A DNA stretch of 64,000 nt, taken from Megalobrama amblycephala. Taxonomy: Eukaryota; Chordata; Actinopteri; Cypriniformes; Xenocyprididae. The notes beneath the pieces were generated by a model. It saw only the letters and a program-made list of their open reading frames with translations, made no database searches and was not told the origin of the DNA. The stretch lies in assembly GCF_018812025.1 (NCBI RefSeq), contig NC_063050.1:10137015-10201014 (forward strand), read 5' to 3'. The position numbers and the translations under genes were made by a program. Shown here one piece after another: positions 34,701-46,100 of the stretch; the first letter of the stretch is position 1, and every line of letters starts with the position of its first letter.

Positions 34701-36002
34701 CAAAATATGTTTTTATTTAAATCTAGTGATGGTTACATGTTTCTGTGATGAACACAGAAACATGTGATGAAATTCAGAACCTCAACCGATGTAATTTTCC
34801 CAGGATGGTTATTTGGTTTTTTAATCCTGTTGATACTTTCCCATTGAAAACATACTACCACTTGTGTAGTCACGTGACTCTGTCCCGTCCAGTCAGCGGC
34901 ATGGAAGCAACACGGAGGCGAACTCAAATGCCAAGTCAACACTCAGACAGCAGACGAGCCCCAAAGGGAGATCACTTGCACTTGCGTCTTCACTAATCTT
35001 TGTTAATTGTATGTTTTAAAGCTTGCAAGTTTGGACATTAAAGCGATTTTAGACCATTGTGTATCATTATATTGAGCTACTGCGCTGATGCATTGTGGCA
35101 CACAAATACTCATACAGACAGTAGCTGCAAATCACGTGAAGCTTGTGCGCACAGAGAGGAGCACAGAAACTTGTTGTGTTTTTCTGTGATTTATCACTAA
35201 AGTAGCTTAGAAACTCAAAATATATTGCATGTATTTTTCTACTTTTGAAGTAATTACTTACAACTCACAGCTTTACAATTAATACAGAGATGGTATGTTT
35301 AATTTACACATGCAATCACTCTCATTAATGCATTCAAATAAATGTACTGATACTGTGCTAATGTATCTGTATCTGATTTACAACGAGCAGAAATCTAAGA
35401 AATGTTACGAGCCATAGATGAAATAACTGTGAGCTGTTATGTCAGAGCACTCTTTCATTAGGAAAAAATATCCCACCTTTAATAGTCAAGCATATTTACA
35501 GTACAAACCTTGTCAGTGAATTATGAGGGCACAAAAAAAGAACTATCACTCATTTATTGCAGTCAAGGTAAAATGTTCAATTAATCTAGATTTCGATTTT
35601 AGGTCATATCATCCAGCCCTAATGGAAGTGGTATGTTTCATTTGGTTTCTGATTATCCTGCTTGATCTTTGTTGTAATTGTTGCTTTTATGTCTGTTTTT
35701 ATCCCAAAGTATGTGTATGGTGTCAGTTTGCTTTACTGTGTGGTTATTTTTGTCATTTTGCCCTTTTTGAGTTTTATTTTTGTCTTCTTCTGAATGTGTG
35801 TAGGTGAGAGCATTTTATAGAGTATTAGTATTTTATAGAGAATGTTAAGGGCAATTCACTTAAAGAGGGTGCTTATTATTTTCATATCAAGGGTGTTTTT
35901 TGTTTATCATTTTCTTTGTTTAATGTAAATTTTCTTTACTCAATGTATGTTTCATGCTCCTATTTGTCCTTTTTGCATTGTAACTGAACAGAAGAGAGAA
36001 TG
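34701..36002. other. No gene recognised; one short perfect hairpin
   Basis: Intergenic, AT-rich. The only clear structure is a 13-bp perfect stem with a 5-base loop at 34735-34765. The open frame at 35523-35807 shows no domain. Confidence 0.4.
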
Positions 36003-36006
36003 TTAA

Positions 36007-36538
36007 AGGGTTAGTTCACCCAAAAATGAAAATTCTGTCATTTATTACTCACCCTCATGCCATTCCACACCCATAAGACCTTTGTTACTCTTCGGAACAC
36101 AAATTAAGATGATTCGGATCACGTGTCAAAGCGCCAAACTGCTGAAATCATGTGACTTTGGCGCACCGAACAGCTGATTTGATATGCTGATTCATAATGC
36201 TCCGAAGCTTCCTGAAGCAGTGTTTTGAAATCGGCCATCACTATATAAGTCGTTATTTTGTTTGGTTTTTTGGCGCAGCAAAAATATTCTCATCGCTTTA
36301 TAATATTCATATTGAACCACTGTACTCACATGAACTGATTTAAATATGGTTTTAGTACCTTTATGGATCTTGAGAGAGGAAATGTCATTGCTCCCTATGC
36401 AGGCCTCACGGAGCCATCGGATTTCAACAAAAATATCTTAATTTGTGTTCCGAAGATTAACGAAGGTCTTACGGGTGTAGAACGGCATGAGGGTGAGTAA
36501 TAAATGACAGAAATTTAATTTTTTGGTGAACTAACCCT
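36007..36538. mobile_element. TTAA-flanked MITE (AGGGTTAGTTCACCC ends)
   Basis: Inverted ends of the very common fish MITE, with TTAA directly on both sides (36003-36006 and 36539-36542), as for piggyBac or Kolobok insertion. 532 bp, non-coding. Confidence 0.85.
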
Positions 36539-36689
36539 TTAAGGGCAGTTCATGAAGGAGGCTGCTTGTTTGTGTTTTGTATTAGGAGAGGAGAGGAATA
36601 AAAAGATCCAGAGAAACCGCAGAAAGTGTTTCACAACTGGTGTTGCTGGCCGTGCATCACGCTTGGCATCGCAAGCCATCGGTTACACT

Positions 36690-37573
36690 GGTGATAAAAT
36701 ATATTTTTGACGTCACTGCCACTGCAATACCTTCCAGTGTTTTACAATACCAGATCCAGCAGTTCCCATCCGGATCACTTTTCTGCCTTTAGTCTAATGT
36801 CATCAGCTAAAACTCTTCTTCTGCCATCAGCACTATAGTTGAGGTGGCATAAGTTCATATTAAAATGTGTTAATCACGTGTCATTTAGTGTGAAAACGCC
36901 CATACTGATTCCACCCTGGTCATTTCTTGTGCTGGCACTGGTCGTGAGTGTTGGTGAAACAGGTAAGATCTTGATTTTATAACCGTTCTGTCAAATATCT
37001 TAAGTGTGGGGGATTTATGGGAGATTGGTTGGGGCTAGTTGTCACAGGGCTGTGTCTCAGTAATTATATGGTTTAAAATCAAAATTCCATTAGCACAAAT
37101 ATGTTTTCTCTTGCAGTGTTTTGTATGTTGTTCACAAACACCTTGATAAAAAATCCACTTTAATCTTTTACACAATAGATAACTATATAATAAAGGCTGA
37201 TTATATAATGAAGGTTGCTGTCAATCAAAACGGGGCAGGGAAAGACGTTGGACATTTCCACACTCATGCAGTGCAAAAATGACTGTTGCTGTCATTTTCA
37301 TGGATAAAATAACGTATTTTATTGATTTCTGTGTGCATTAAGCAAATAACTAGAGCTTATTTCTCTTTTGGTTTGTTCTCTGTTTAATCTCAAAGCGGAT
37401 GGAGCTCAATTTTCAAGAAAGACAAGAAAGAGGAAGATAAGGTCACTGATGCTACATTAGTTGAACCACACACTAGCAAATGTGCATGCACAGCAATAGT
37501 CAAGATATAATGGGCTTATGTGTAGTTGAGCTAATGTCTTTATCTGTATGTCCAAGAATGGTATGACACATAT
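36690..37573 (+). promoter_or_regulatory. 5' flank of gene C, second copy of the duplicated flank
   Basis: Homologous to 24600-25650. It is now separated from gene C (start 43179) by the 5.4-kb LTR element, which begins at 37579. A hydrophobic coding-like segment (SFLVLALVVSVGETG) ends at a GTAAGA donor near 36962, in the same place as in the gene B flank. Confidence 0.5.
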
Positions 37574-37823
37574 AGTAGTGTAATGTCATTACAAATGCTG
37601 GAAGACACTAGGTAATGTGATGAACTTCAACAGTGTTCATTTAATAAGTGGTTCTAGTTGTTAGTTCCTTGTTCACTTTAGGGGTTAAGAGGGGTCAGGG
37701 GGCTAGAGAGTGCAGAGTGATTTCAAGAATGCGAGCAGCAATGCATTTTTTCCTCTTTTTCTTTTATGTACGGTGTGAGTTAGGGCCAAAACAGTAACCC
37801 TGCAGTTTTTTTTTTATTAATTA

Positions 37824-38060
37824 AAGGGATAGTTCACCCAAAAATGAAAATTACCCCAAGATTTACTCACCCTCAAGCCATCCTAGGTGTATATGACATT
37901 CTTCTCTCAGAGGAATACAATCAGAGTTATATTAAATAATGTCCAGGCTAATCCATGCTTTATAATGGGAGTGGGATGGTGGATGGTTGCCCAAAATTTG
38001 AAGTCCAAAAAATTGCACCCATCCATTCTAAAAGAAGTCCAACCAACACCGGGGGGTTAA
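37824..38060. mobile_element. MITE fragment (AGGGATAGTTCACCC start)
   Basis: Begins TTAAAGGGATAGTTCACCC. Only the left end is clear. The right end was not found. It lies in the degraded 5' part of the LTR element. Confidence 0.5.
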
Positions 38061-38510
38061 TAAAGGCCTTCTGAAGTGAAGTGATGTGTTTGTGTAAGAA
38101 AAATATCCATATTTAAAACTTTATAAACTGTAATCTCTAGCTTCCGCTAATTCCTGTGCATTCACAAGAGAGTGGCGCTTATGATGTAGCTTATACACTA
38201 CCTCTCCCACCCCTCTAGAACCAAGCAGGCGTCCACCCAGTGGCAGTCAAGCTGTGCCCCAGGGCACTCGCGTGGATGGATTATTATATAAATGCTGCGA
38301 TGCTGCACCTGGGCCGCTCTGCCTCAGAGCCCCGCCTATGCTGCCTACCTTCAGTTTGCTGGGGCTGTGGCCAGCCAAGCCATCTGATCAGACAGTGCCT
38401 CAGGATCAGCCAAATGTAGGGAAAGGCCCAGGGGCCCATGTAGACTGGGGGACACAGGCCCATAATACTTTTTCCCATACCTCCCCCTGGCTAAGGACGA
38501 GGGGCAGCGG

Positions 38511-38984
38511 GTGGAGGAAGGGGTTAGACTGCGACCTACAGAGAGTGTTTTGGTAGTGGGCTGGTCTTATGTTGGAAATTTCTGCCACATATCCATTATA
38601 GTGGCAGGAGTCACTTGCACAGCCCTTGTTGACAGTGGATTGAATGCAACCCTGGTTCATCCTGATCTTGTTCCAGTGGGGACAGCTTTGAAATCAACAT
38701 CTGCTCATCTGAAAACTGTGACTAGTGACTTTGCGCCAATAAAAGGGAAAGGTCTCTTCCTGTTTGACATAGGGTGTCTGTCCGTGTCATTCCAGGCGTG
38801 GGTGGCTGAAGTGCAGGACCCCTGCATTCTGGGGCTAGATTTCTTGAGGGCCGTTGGCTGTGTGCTGGACCTATATAGAGACTCACTTACCCTCCCTGAT
38901 GGACGTTTGGTGCAAATGAACAATCCTGCAAATAATCAACCAATGGACCCCGGCCTTGAGAGACATTTGGTCCAAAAAATGTGA
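38511..38984 (+). pseudogene. Gypsy aspartic-protease fragment
   Basis: A 157-codon open frame encodes a retropepsin-like domain: ALVDSGLNATLV has the catalytic D-S-G, and CILGLDFLRAVGC matches the ILG-x-DFL flap-distal motif of LTR retroelement proteases. Downstream sequence carries stops. It would cleave the Gag-Pol polyprotein. Confidence 0.65.
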
Positions 38985-39870
38985 TGGCTTACATGAACAA
39001 CAAAAAGTGCTGAAGTCTGAGGACTTTAAGGACATTTTTGCTCTCATGGAGAATGAAGTGGGCGTAACCACTTAGTGCAGCATGTTACTGACACAGGAGA
39101 TGCCCACCAGATGAAAGTTAGGCCACGTCATATTCACTGGCCCGACGGGAAGCTGTGGATAAGGAGCAGCAGGAGATGCTGCAGGCGGGTATAGTTGAGC
39201 CCTCAGAGACCCAGTGGGCTTCAGCAGCTTCTCACTGCTATAGACTATTTTAGAAAGTGGCCTGAGGCCTATGCAATACCAAACCAGGAAGCAGAGACGG
39301 TGTCTAATGCACTGGTGGAGTGGATGTAGAGCAGGTTTGATATGGCAGAGGTCATCCATAGTTATCAGGGGAAGAATTTTGAACCCAAGCTGTTTGTGGC
39401 CATCAGTGGGATTGGGGCACTCACCTCCTTTTCATTCTCATGGCCTACAGATCTGCAGAACAGGACTCCACACTGTACACCCCCACTTTGCTTATGTTAG
39501 AGCATGAGCTTCGGAGTCATGAGCCTCCAGACAAGCCGGCTGTACCAGGTGAACTAGAGTATGCAAGGTGATTGCAGGGTTGGATGGAAACAACCCATGT
39601 GTTTGCTAGGGATCAATTGGAAAAGGCTGGCTTGAGACAAAAGAGGAACTATGATGTTAGAAGCAAGGGAAGGAACTTTAAGGCTGGTGAGTCAGTATGG
39701 GTGTACAGCCCAAAAAAAGAAAAGAGCTCCCCAAAGCTTGACTGCCACTGAGTGGGCCCCTGCTTGTTTCTAGAGGGGTGGGAGAGGTAGTGTATAAGGT
39801 GCAGATGCCGCCTAGAGGCAGGAAGGTAGCCCTGCATAGACATGCTGGTCCCGTAGAGAGGTAACCTGAC
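38985..39870 (+). pseudogene. Gypsy pol remnants (RT start, integrase core and C-terminus)
   Basis: Short in-frame pieces: an RT N-terminal word near 39115-39200 (RPRHIHW region); AIDYFRKWPEAYAIPNQ at about 39240-39290 (integrase core, with a degraded word before the second Asp region); and GLRQKRNYDVRSKG at about 39630-39665 leading to the integrase C-terminal region. Most of RT and RNase H is deleted and the frame is broken. Confidence 0.6.
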
Positions 39871-40104
39871 AGTCTCTTTTTAAAAGAGAAAGTCCAACCC
39901 CCTTGCCTCACAAAACAACACTGACCCTATGCCTGTGCCCCACACCCCAGTTGTTCTTGAGTCCCCTGCCCTCAGCACACCACATTCAGCCATTTCCCTT
40001 CACTGTTTCCCATGCCCCAACCCCCCATCCCCTTGCAAGTACAGACATTCAGCCTGATATGCGGCCAAAGAGGCAGAGGCATCAGCCCGGGCACCTCAGA
40101 AATC
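39871..40104. other. Degraded LTR-element sequence, C/T-rich
   Basis: No domain seen. The + strand frame at 39903-40217 is Pro-rich and crosses into the LINE, so it is probably not a gene. Confidence 0.35.
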
Positions 40105-42460
40105 AGAATCAAAAAGAGCTTTATTGCCAGGTATGTTTACACATACTAGGAATTTGTTTTAGTGACAGAAGCTTCACAGTGCAACAGAGTAACAGTGACA
40201 AGACAAGACACAGATAATAAAAAAAAGAATAGAATAATAATATACAATTATATAAGATAGACAAAGTGCAAAAAACAATATATAATATAGACAATTTGTA
40301 TGTACAGTTATGATGTGTGCAAATTTGAAATATAAATAAGTATGTGTTATTAAGTAAATGTATAATAGTGTTGTGTGTTCCATGTTTGTCAAGTGTTCAT
40401 GAGATGGATTGCCTGTTCTTGTGTCTGGTCGTTCTGGTGTTCAGGGCTCTGTAGCGTCGACCAGATGGCAACAGTACAAAGAGGGAGTGTGCTGGATGTG
40501 AGGGGTCCAGAGTGATTTTCTTTGCCCTTTTTCTCACTCTGGATAAGGACAGTTCTTGGAGAGTGGGCAAGGGTTGTATCGATGATTCGCTCAGCAGACC
40601 GGACTATCCAACATAGTCTTCTGAGGTCAGAATTGGTAGCTGAGCTGAACCAGACAGATATAGAAGTGCAAAGGATGGATTCAATGATGGCAGAGTAAAA
40701 CTGTGTCAGTAGCTCCTGTGGCAGGTTGAACTTCCTCAGCTGGCAAAGGAAGTACAACCTCTGCTGGGCTTTTTTCACAATGGACAATGTGGTTGTCCCA
40801 CTTCAAGTCATGGGAGATTGTGGTGCCCAGGAACCTGAATGACTCCACTGCAGTCACAGTGCTGTTCATGATGGTGAGTGGGGGGAGAGCAGGGGGGTTT
40901 CTCCTGAAGTCCTTCAGGAGCTTGACAGAGGGTCTTTAGAGGTGCAGTCGTTGGTGTAGAGGGAGAAGAGCAGTGGGGAGAGAACACAGCCCTGAGGGGC
41001 GCCGATGCTGATGGTGCGAGTGTTGGATGAGAATCTTCCCAGCCTCACTAGCTGCTGCCTGTCCATCAGGAAGCTGGTGATCCACTGACAGACAGAGGTG
41101 GGCACAGAGAGCTGAGTTAATTTAGGCTGGAGGAGTGATGGGATGATGGTGTTAAAAGCAGAGCTGAATTCCACAAACAGGATCCTCACATAAGTCCCTG
41201 GTCTGTCCAGATGCTGCAGAACATAATGCAGTCCCATATTGACTGCATCATTCACAGATCTGTTTGCTCGATAAGCAAACTACAGGGGGTCCAGTATGGG
41301 TCCAGTGATGTCCTTCAGATAAGCCAAAACCAGTCTTACAAATGATTTCATGGCCACAGACGTTAGAGCCACAGGTCTGTAGTCATTAAGACCAGTCATT
41401 TTGGGTTTCTTTGGGATGGGGATGATGGTGGAGCGTTTGAAGCATGATGGGACTTCGCACAGCTCCAGTGATCTGTTGAAGATCTGTGTGAAGATGGGGG
41501 CCAGCTGGTCAGCACAGGTTTTCAGACAGGCTGGTGAAACGCTGTCTGGGCCTGGTGCCTTTCTTCTCTTGTTCTTTCTGAAGACCTGGCGCGCATCATC
41601 TTCACTGAACTGAAGTGGAGGAGTGGGGGAGAGGGGGGTTGTTGGAGGTGTGAATGGTGTTTTTTCAAACCTGCAATAAAACTTGTTCAGATCGTCTGCC
41701 AGTTGTTGACTCTCCACAGAGCTGGGGGATGGTGTCTTGTAATTGGTGATGACTTTCAGACATTTCCACACTGAAGCCGTGTCATTAGAAGAGAACTGAT
41801 TCTGAAGCTTATCAGAATAATTCCAACCTGTAAAGCCTGCTCTGTTTCAGTGGTCCATCTCTTTACAGTCTTTGTTACAGGTTAAGCTGATTTCAGTTTC
41901 TGCCTGTAGGTCGGTATGAGATGAACTAAACAGTGACCAGAGAGCCCCAAAGCTGCCCGTGGGACAGAGTGATATGCATCCTTTATTGCTGTGTAACAGT
42001 GATCCAGTGTATTACTGTCTCTGGTGGGACAAGTAACATGCTGTCTGTATTTTGAAAGTTCATGTGAGAGAATCGTTTTATTAAAGTCCCCGAGAATGAT
42101 TAGAACAGAGTCAGGGTGTTGTTGCTCACTCTCTGTGATCATATCAGCGAGTATCTGTAAAGCCGAGGTCACGTGCGCTTGCGGAGGAATGTAGACGCTC
42201 ACCAGAATGAACGAGCAAAACTCCCGCGGCAAATAGAACGGTTTGCAGTCAATGAAGAGTGTTTCAAGATCGGGACGGCACATCTTCTTTAACACAGTTA
42301 CATCTGAACACCACCTTTCGTTGATGTAAAAGCACGTCCCACCACCGCATGATTTCCCCGTTGATTCTGCATCGCGATCTGATCTAAACAGCTGAAAGCC
42401 CAGCAGACTTACCACGCTGTCCGGAATGGCGTCGTTCAGCCAGGTTTCCGTGAAAAAAAA
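40105..42460 (-). mobile_element. LINE (L2/Rex-like), endonuclease to 3' end
   Basis: On the - strand, in order: endonuclease starting with ETWLND and including LIILGDFNK and LDHCYTAIKDAYHS (41882-42460); linker (RKNKRRKAPGPDSVSP); RT (VEFSSAFNT, GAPQGCVLSPLLFSLYTNDC at 40914-41255); thumb and C-terminus (VKKAQQRLYFLCQLRKF at 40389-40787). The 3' end is near 40105 with the word AGAGCTTTATTGCCAGG. It is 5' truncated. Frame breaks occur between 40869 and 40914 and near 41270 and 41800, and no YADD/FADD box was found in the expected place, so it is inactive. Confidence 0.8.
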
Positions 42461-42519
42461 AAGACCTTGTTTGCCCCCTTGTGGATGAGGGTTCTTCTTA
42501 TTAAGGGGAAGGAGGGCAG

Positions 42520-43013
42520 TGTAATGTCATTACAAATGCTGGAAGACACTAGTTAATGTGATGATGTTCAACAGTGTTCATTTAATAAGAAGTGGTTCTA
42601 GCTAGGGCTGGGCGATGTATCGAATGCTTTTGTCACGCGCATTTCTTCAGTAAAGCCGGTTCCCTGATTACCGCTAAATCGCCATCACCTGCTTTCAAAT
42701 GGAGCGGCATTTAATAGACAGAGCCGTAGATCACTGATAAGCCACGCAATATCGCGTTCAATATCGACGGCGATACATATCGACTCTTTCTATTAAATGC
42801 CGCTCCATTTGAAAGCAGGTGATGGCGATTTTGTGGTAATCAGGGAACCGGCTTTACTGAAGAAATGCGCGTGACAAAAGCATTCGATACATCGCCCAGC
42901 CCTAGTTCTAGCTGTTAGTCCCTTGTTAACTTTAAGGGGTGGGGTTTTAAGGGGGGGGGGGGGGGGTCTTTAATAAAGACTCAGAATGAGAAAGAACCAG
43001 CCTGATTACTCCT
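42520..43013 (+). repeat. 3' LTR of the Gypsy element
   Basis: Repeats the 37579 LTR start, contains AATAAAGAC near its 3' end and a 16-base G run at 42951-42966, and is interrupted by the palindromic MITE at 42603-42904. Confidence 0.65.
42603..42904. mobile_element. Palindromic hAT MITE, 8-bp target duplication
   Basis: The ends are TAGGGCTGGGCGATGTATCG and its exact complement. The arms stay complementary for more than 100 bp each side, around a short centre near 42740-42790. GTTCTAGC flanks both sides exactly (42595-42602 and 42905-42912). The 8-bp duplication and TIR style fit hAT. Confidence 0.85.
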
Positions 43014-43018
43014 AGTAG

Positions 43019-43178
43019 CGAAACGCTATGGTGTATTCGATTTAAAACATCTAATGCTGCAATGAGGCATGATAATAAATACGAGAATAAATAAAAGGGA
43101 GACAAAAACAATAAGACTTAAAATTTAAAAACAAGCCTCTGTACATTTGTTGTAGGTATTGGTAGTCAGACAGTAAGA
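43019..43178 (+). promoter_or_regulatory. Proximal 5' flank of gene C
   Basis: The last about 40 bp carry the shared TTTGTTGTAGG word found before genes A and B. Sequence from 43019 to about 43130 is less alike. Confidence 0.4.
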
Positions 43179-46100
43179 ATGGCTGCTCCTCTTCCTCTGA
43201 TCTTTCTGCTCATGATTCACGGTGAGTCAATGCAACACTTCAGAACACAAGAAATTGGATACTACATTTTTGTGCACATTCAGCTGCTAAATTGTTCAGA
43301 ATGAATTCTGTGTTTCAGAGGTTTCTAGTGCTGACTGGGGTGTGAGTTACAGTCCTTCACACATCTGTGCACTAAAGAACTCATCAGTGATAATGAACTG
43401 CACTTATACATACCCTACTGGACATCAGATCATGAAAGTCTTCTGGACAAAAACACTGGTAAAAGATAATGGAGAGTTTCCAGATCTGTCTGAGGACCCT
43501 GAATACAGTCAGAGGCTTCAGTATCTGGGAGATAAACAGCAGAACTGCACCATCAGACTGAATCATGTGACACTGAAGGATTCACACGTGTACTATTTCA
43601 GATTCATCACTAATAAACAGAAGATATGGATCTTCACTGATGAAGGAAAATGGCTGGGTAAACCAGGAGTGACTCTTAATGTCACAGGTGACTTTCATGA
43701 GGTTTCACTTATCTTCTGTTAGATAATAATCTGTGTATGACAGCAGCACTAGATATACTGTGTGTGTTGTTCAGATCTTCAGGTGGAGTCTCCTGAGAGA
43801 GTGACAGAGGGAGATTCAGTCCGTCTGACATGTAAAAGCAGCTGCACTCTGACTGACAGAGCAACATTCATCTGGTACAGAAACTCACAGCCATTAACTG
43901 AGAGAAGAGACAGAAACAATGAACTCCTGCTGCAGTCAGTCAGAAGAGAGGATGCAGGCAGATATAGCTGTGCTGTACATGGACACAATCACATCTCTCC
44001 TGCTGTTCAGCTCAATGTCATGTGTGAGTACAGATTCATTTGTTCTTTTTTAAAACTGGAGATTGTGTTTGAATGAGATTATTCAAAGATTTATTTTTTC
44101 TCTGTTTTAGACCCTCCCAGGAATGTCTCAGTCTCCATCATTCAGTCTGGTCAGATTTGGGCAGGAGATTCAGTGACTCTGATCTGCAGCAGTGATTCAA
44201 ACCCTCCTGCTCTGAACTTCAGCTGGTTTAAGGAGAATGAAAGCTCAGCTGTTGGATCTGGACAGAGTTTCAGTGCACTACAGAGTGGACGCTTCTACTG
44301 TCAGGCTCACAATCAACATGGATCTCAGAGATCAGACGCTGTAACTGTGACTGTTAAAGGTAGAGCAGCTTATATACTTACTTTACTCTTTCTAAAGTGA
44401 AGCAAATGAATCAGTTCAGATGTTTTACTCTTTTGTAGGACTTCTGGTGATATTATATATGTCCATTGGAGTGGTTTGTGGAGCTGCATTGATCATTATG
44501 ATGCTGATTTGGTAAGATATATGACTGTGGTACTATATAGTGTGTGTGAGTCAGAAGGTTGTGAATTGAGTGTGAGATGGTATGATGAACGTGAGTCAAC
44601 GCAAAATTTCCAGTTTTCAATCCTCTCTTTCCACACTGACAGCTACTCAGTTGATTATTAAATGAGGAAGTCTGAAGCTCATATCATTACTGCAGTAAAT
44701 CCTGATTTCATTACATTAATAATGGCCCATAGAGAAATCTCTTTACTCATAACTGTGAATTATAGAGATGCACCGATCGACCGGCCAGAGATCAGAATCA
44801 GCCGATTTTCTGCACGGTGATCGACCGATCAGTCTCACGTCTTTCCGATTCCGAGCCGATCCCCCTACTACATGCAGCTGTGAGCATGAGCGCGGCCACA
44901 ACGTTGACGTCCCAGCTGTGCTCACGTTCACAGCCGCATGTAAACATGTCGCTGCCGTGGACGTTCTTCACTGTGAGTATAGAAGACACAAAGTTTGCAA
45001 TTTGTAAAACTTGTAAGACTAAAGTAAACTGTGGGGAAACCACCACGAAAGAGCCCGGCACAACAAAACTAATAATATCAATTTTACAACTGATATTTGG
45101 ACATCTAACATAAGCTTAATGTCAATGTTGAGCCTGACTGCTACCTGGGTGGACAAAGAGTTCCAGCGACAACAATTACTTTTGCACTGTCAAGAAATGT
45201 CAGGGTTTCATACTGCTGCCAACACAGCAACAACATTTGACATGATGTTGCAGCGGTGGGGTTTAGACAAGAAAGAGGGTTCATGTTGTGCTTCGAGACA
45301 ATGGAAGAAACATAAGCAAAGGACTTGACGAAGGCAACCCGGCAAGTTTGCCCTGCATGGCACATACATTACAGCTTGTTGTGAATGAGCTGTCCCAGCG
45401 AAGCATCACTGAAGTGGTGGCAACTAAATAACTGCAGCAAGATGTTCTGATTAGATGGAATAGCAAAACCTATATGCTGCAATAGCTGGTAGAACAGATG
45501 TAACAGATGTAGGCTAGTAAGAGCCGTGTGTTTAAACCTCACTCCCCTGAACTCCAGAGGTGCTCTAGCGACTGATCCTTTAGCCTCCTTGTTAGAGCGC
45601 CCACCTCCCATGCGGACAGACCTGGGTTTGCGGACTAGTGGGGCTACACAGAGACGCACTTTGGGGGCATACGCTGCTGAACATGATCTGCCAGCCACAC
45701 TCAACATGCATCAGTGGGGGCTTATTGAGGACAGCATAAGCCTGCTTGCAACTTTTGAGGAACTCACAAAGAAAACGATCTCCTCGACAGCAACAGCCGC
45801 TGACGTCATTCCAGCCATCACTGCACTTAAATGGCTTTTGGAGAGAAGGGCAGACACAGATCATGGAGTGGCCATTGCAAAAACCACAATCGTTTGACCG
45901 ATCCTTCTTGTCTTTATTTATGCAAAAGGTACAAAAACGCTACTTTTCAGCAGAAGTTAAAGACCAAGTGACACACGCAATTTTGGCTATTCTGGAGGGG
46001 CACACCATGCACTTGATGAACCTGTTGGAGAAGTGTCTGCAGTATCTGATCCTGTCAAAGAAGCACCTGCAGCATAAAGGTCATGTAGTCTACTATTTTC

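Larger units (their letters stand above)
37579..43013 (+). mobile_element. Ty3/Gypsy-type LTR element with nested insertions
   Basis: The left LTR starts at 37579 and the right LTR at 42520, both with TGTAATGTCATTACAAATGC and about 120 shared bases. A polypurine tract (AAGGGGAAGGAGGGCAG) precedes the right LTR. AGTAG occurs just outside both ends (37574-37578 and 43014-43018), a likely target duplication, though the exact 3' LTR end is ambiguous by a few bases. Inside are degraded protease, RT and integrase segments, a LINE on the - strand, and MITEs. It sits between gene C and its upstream flank. Confidence 0.7.
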
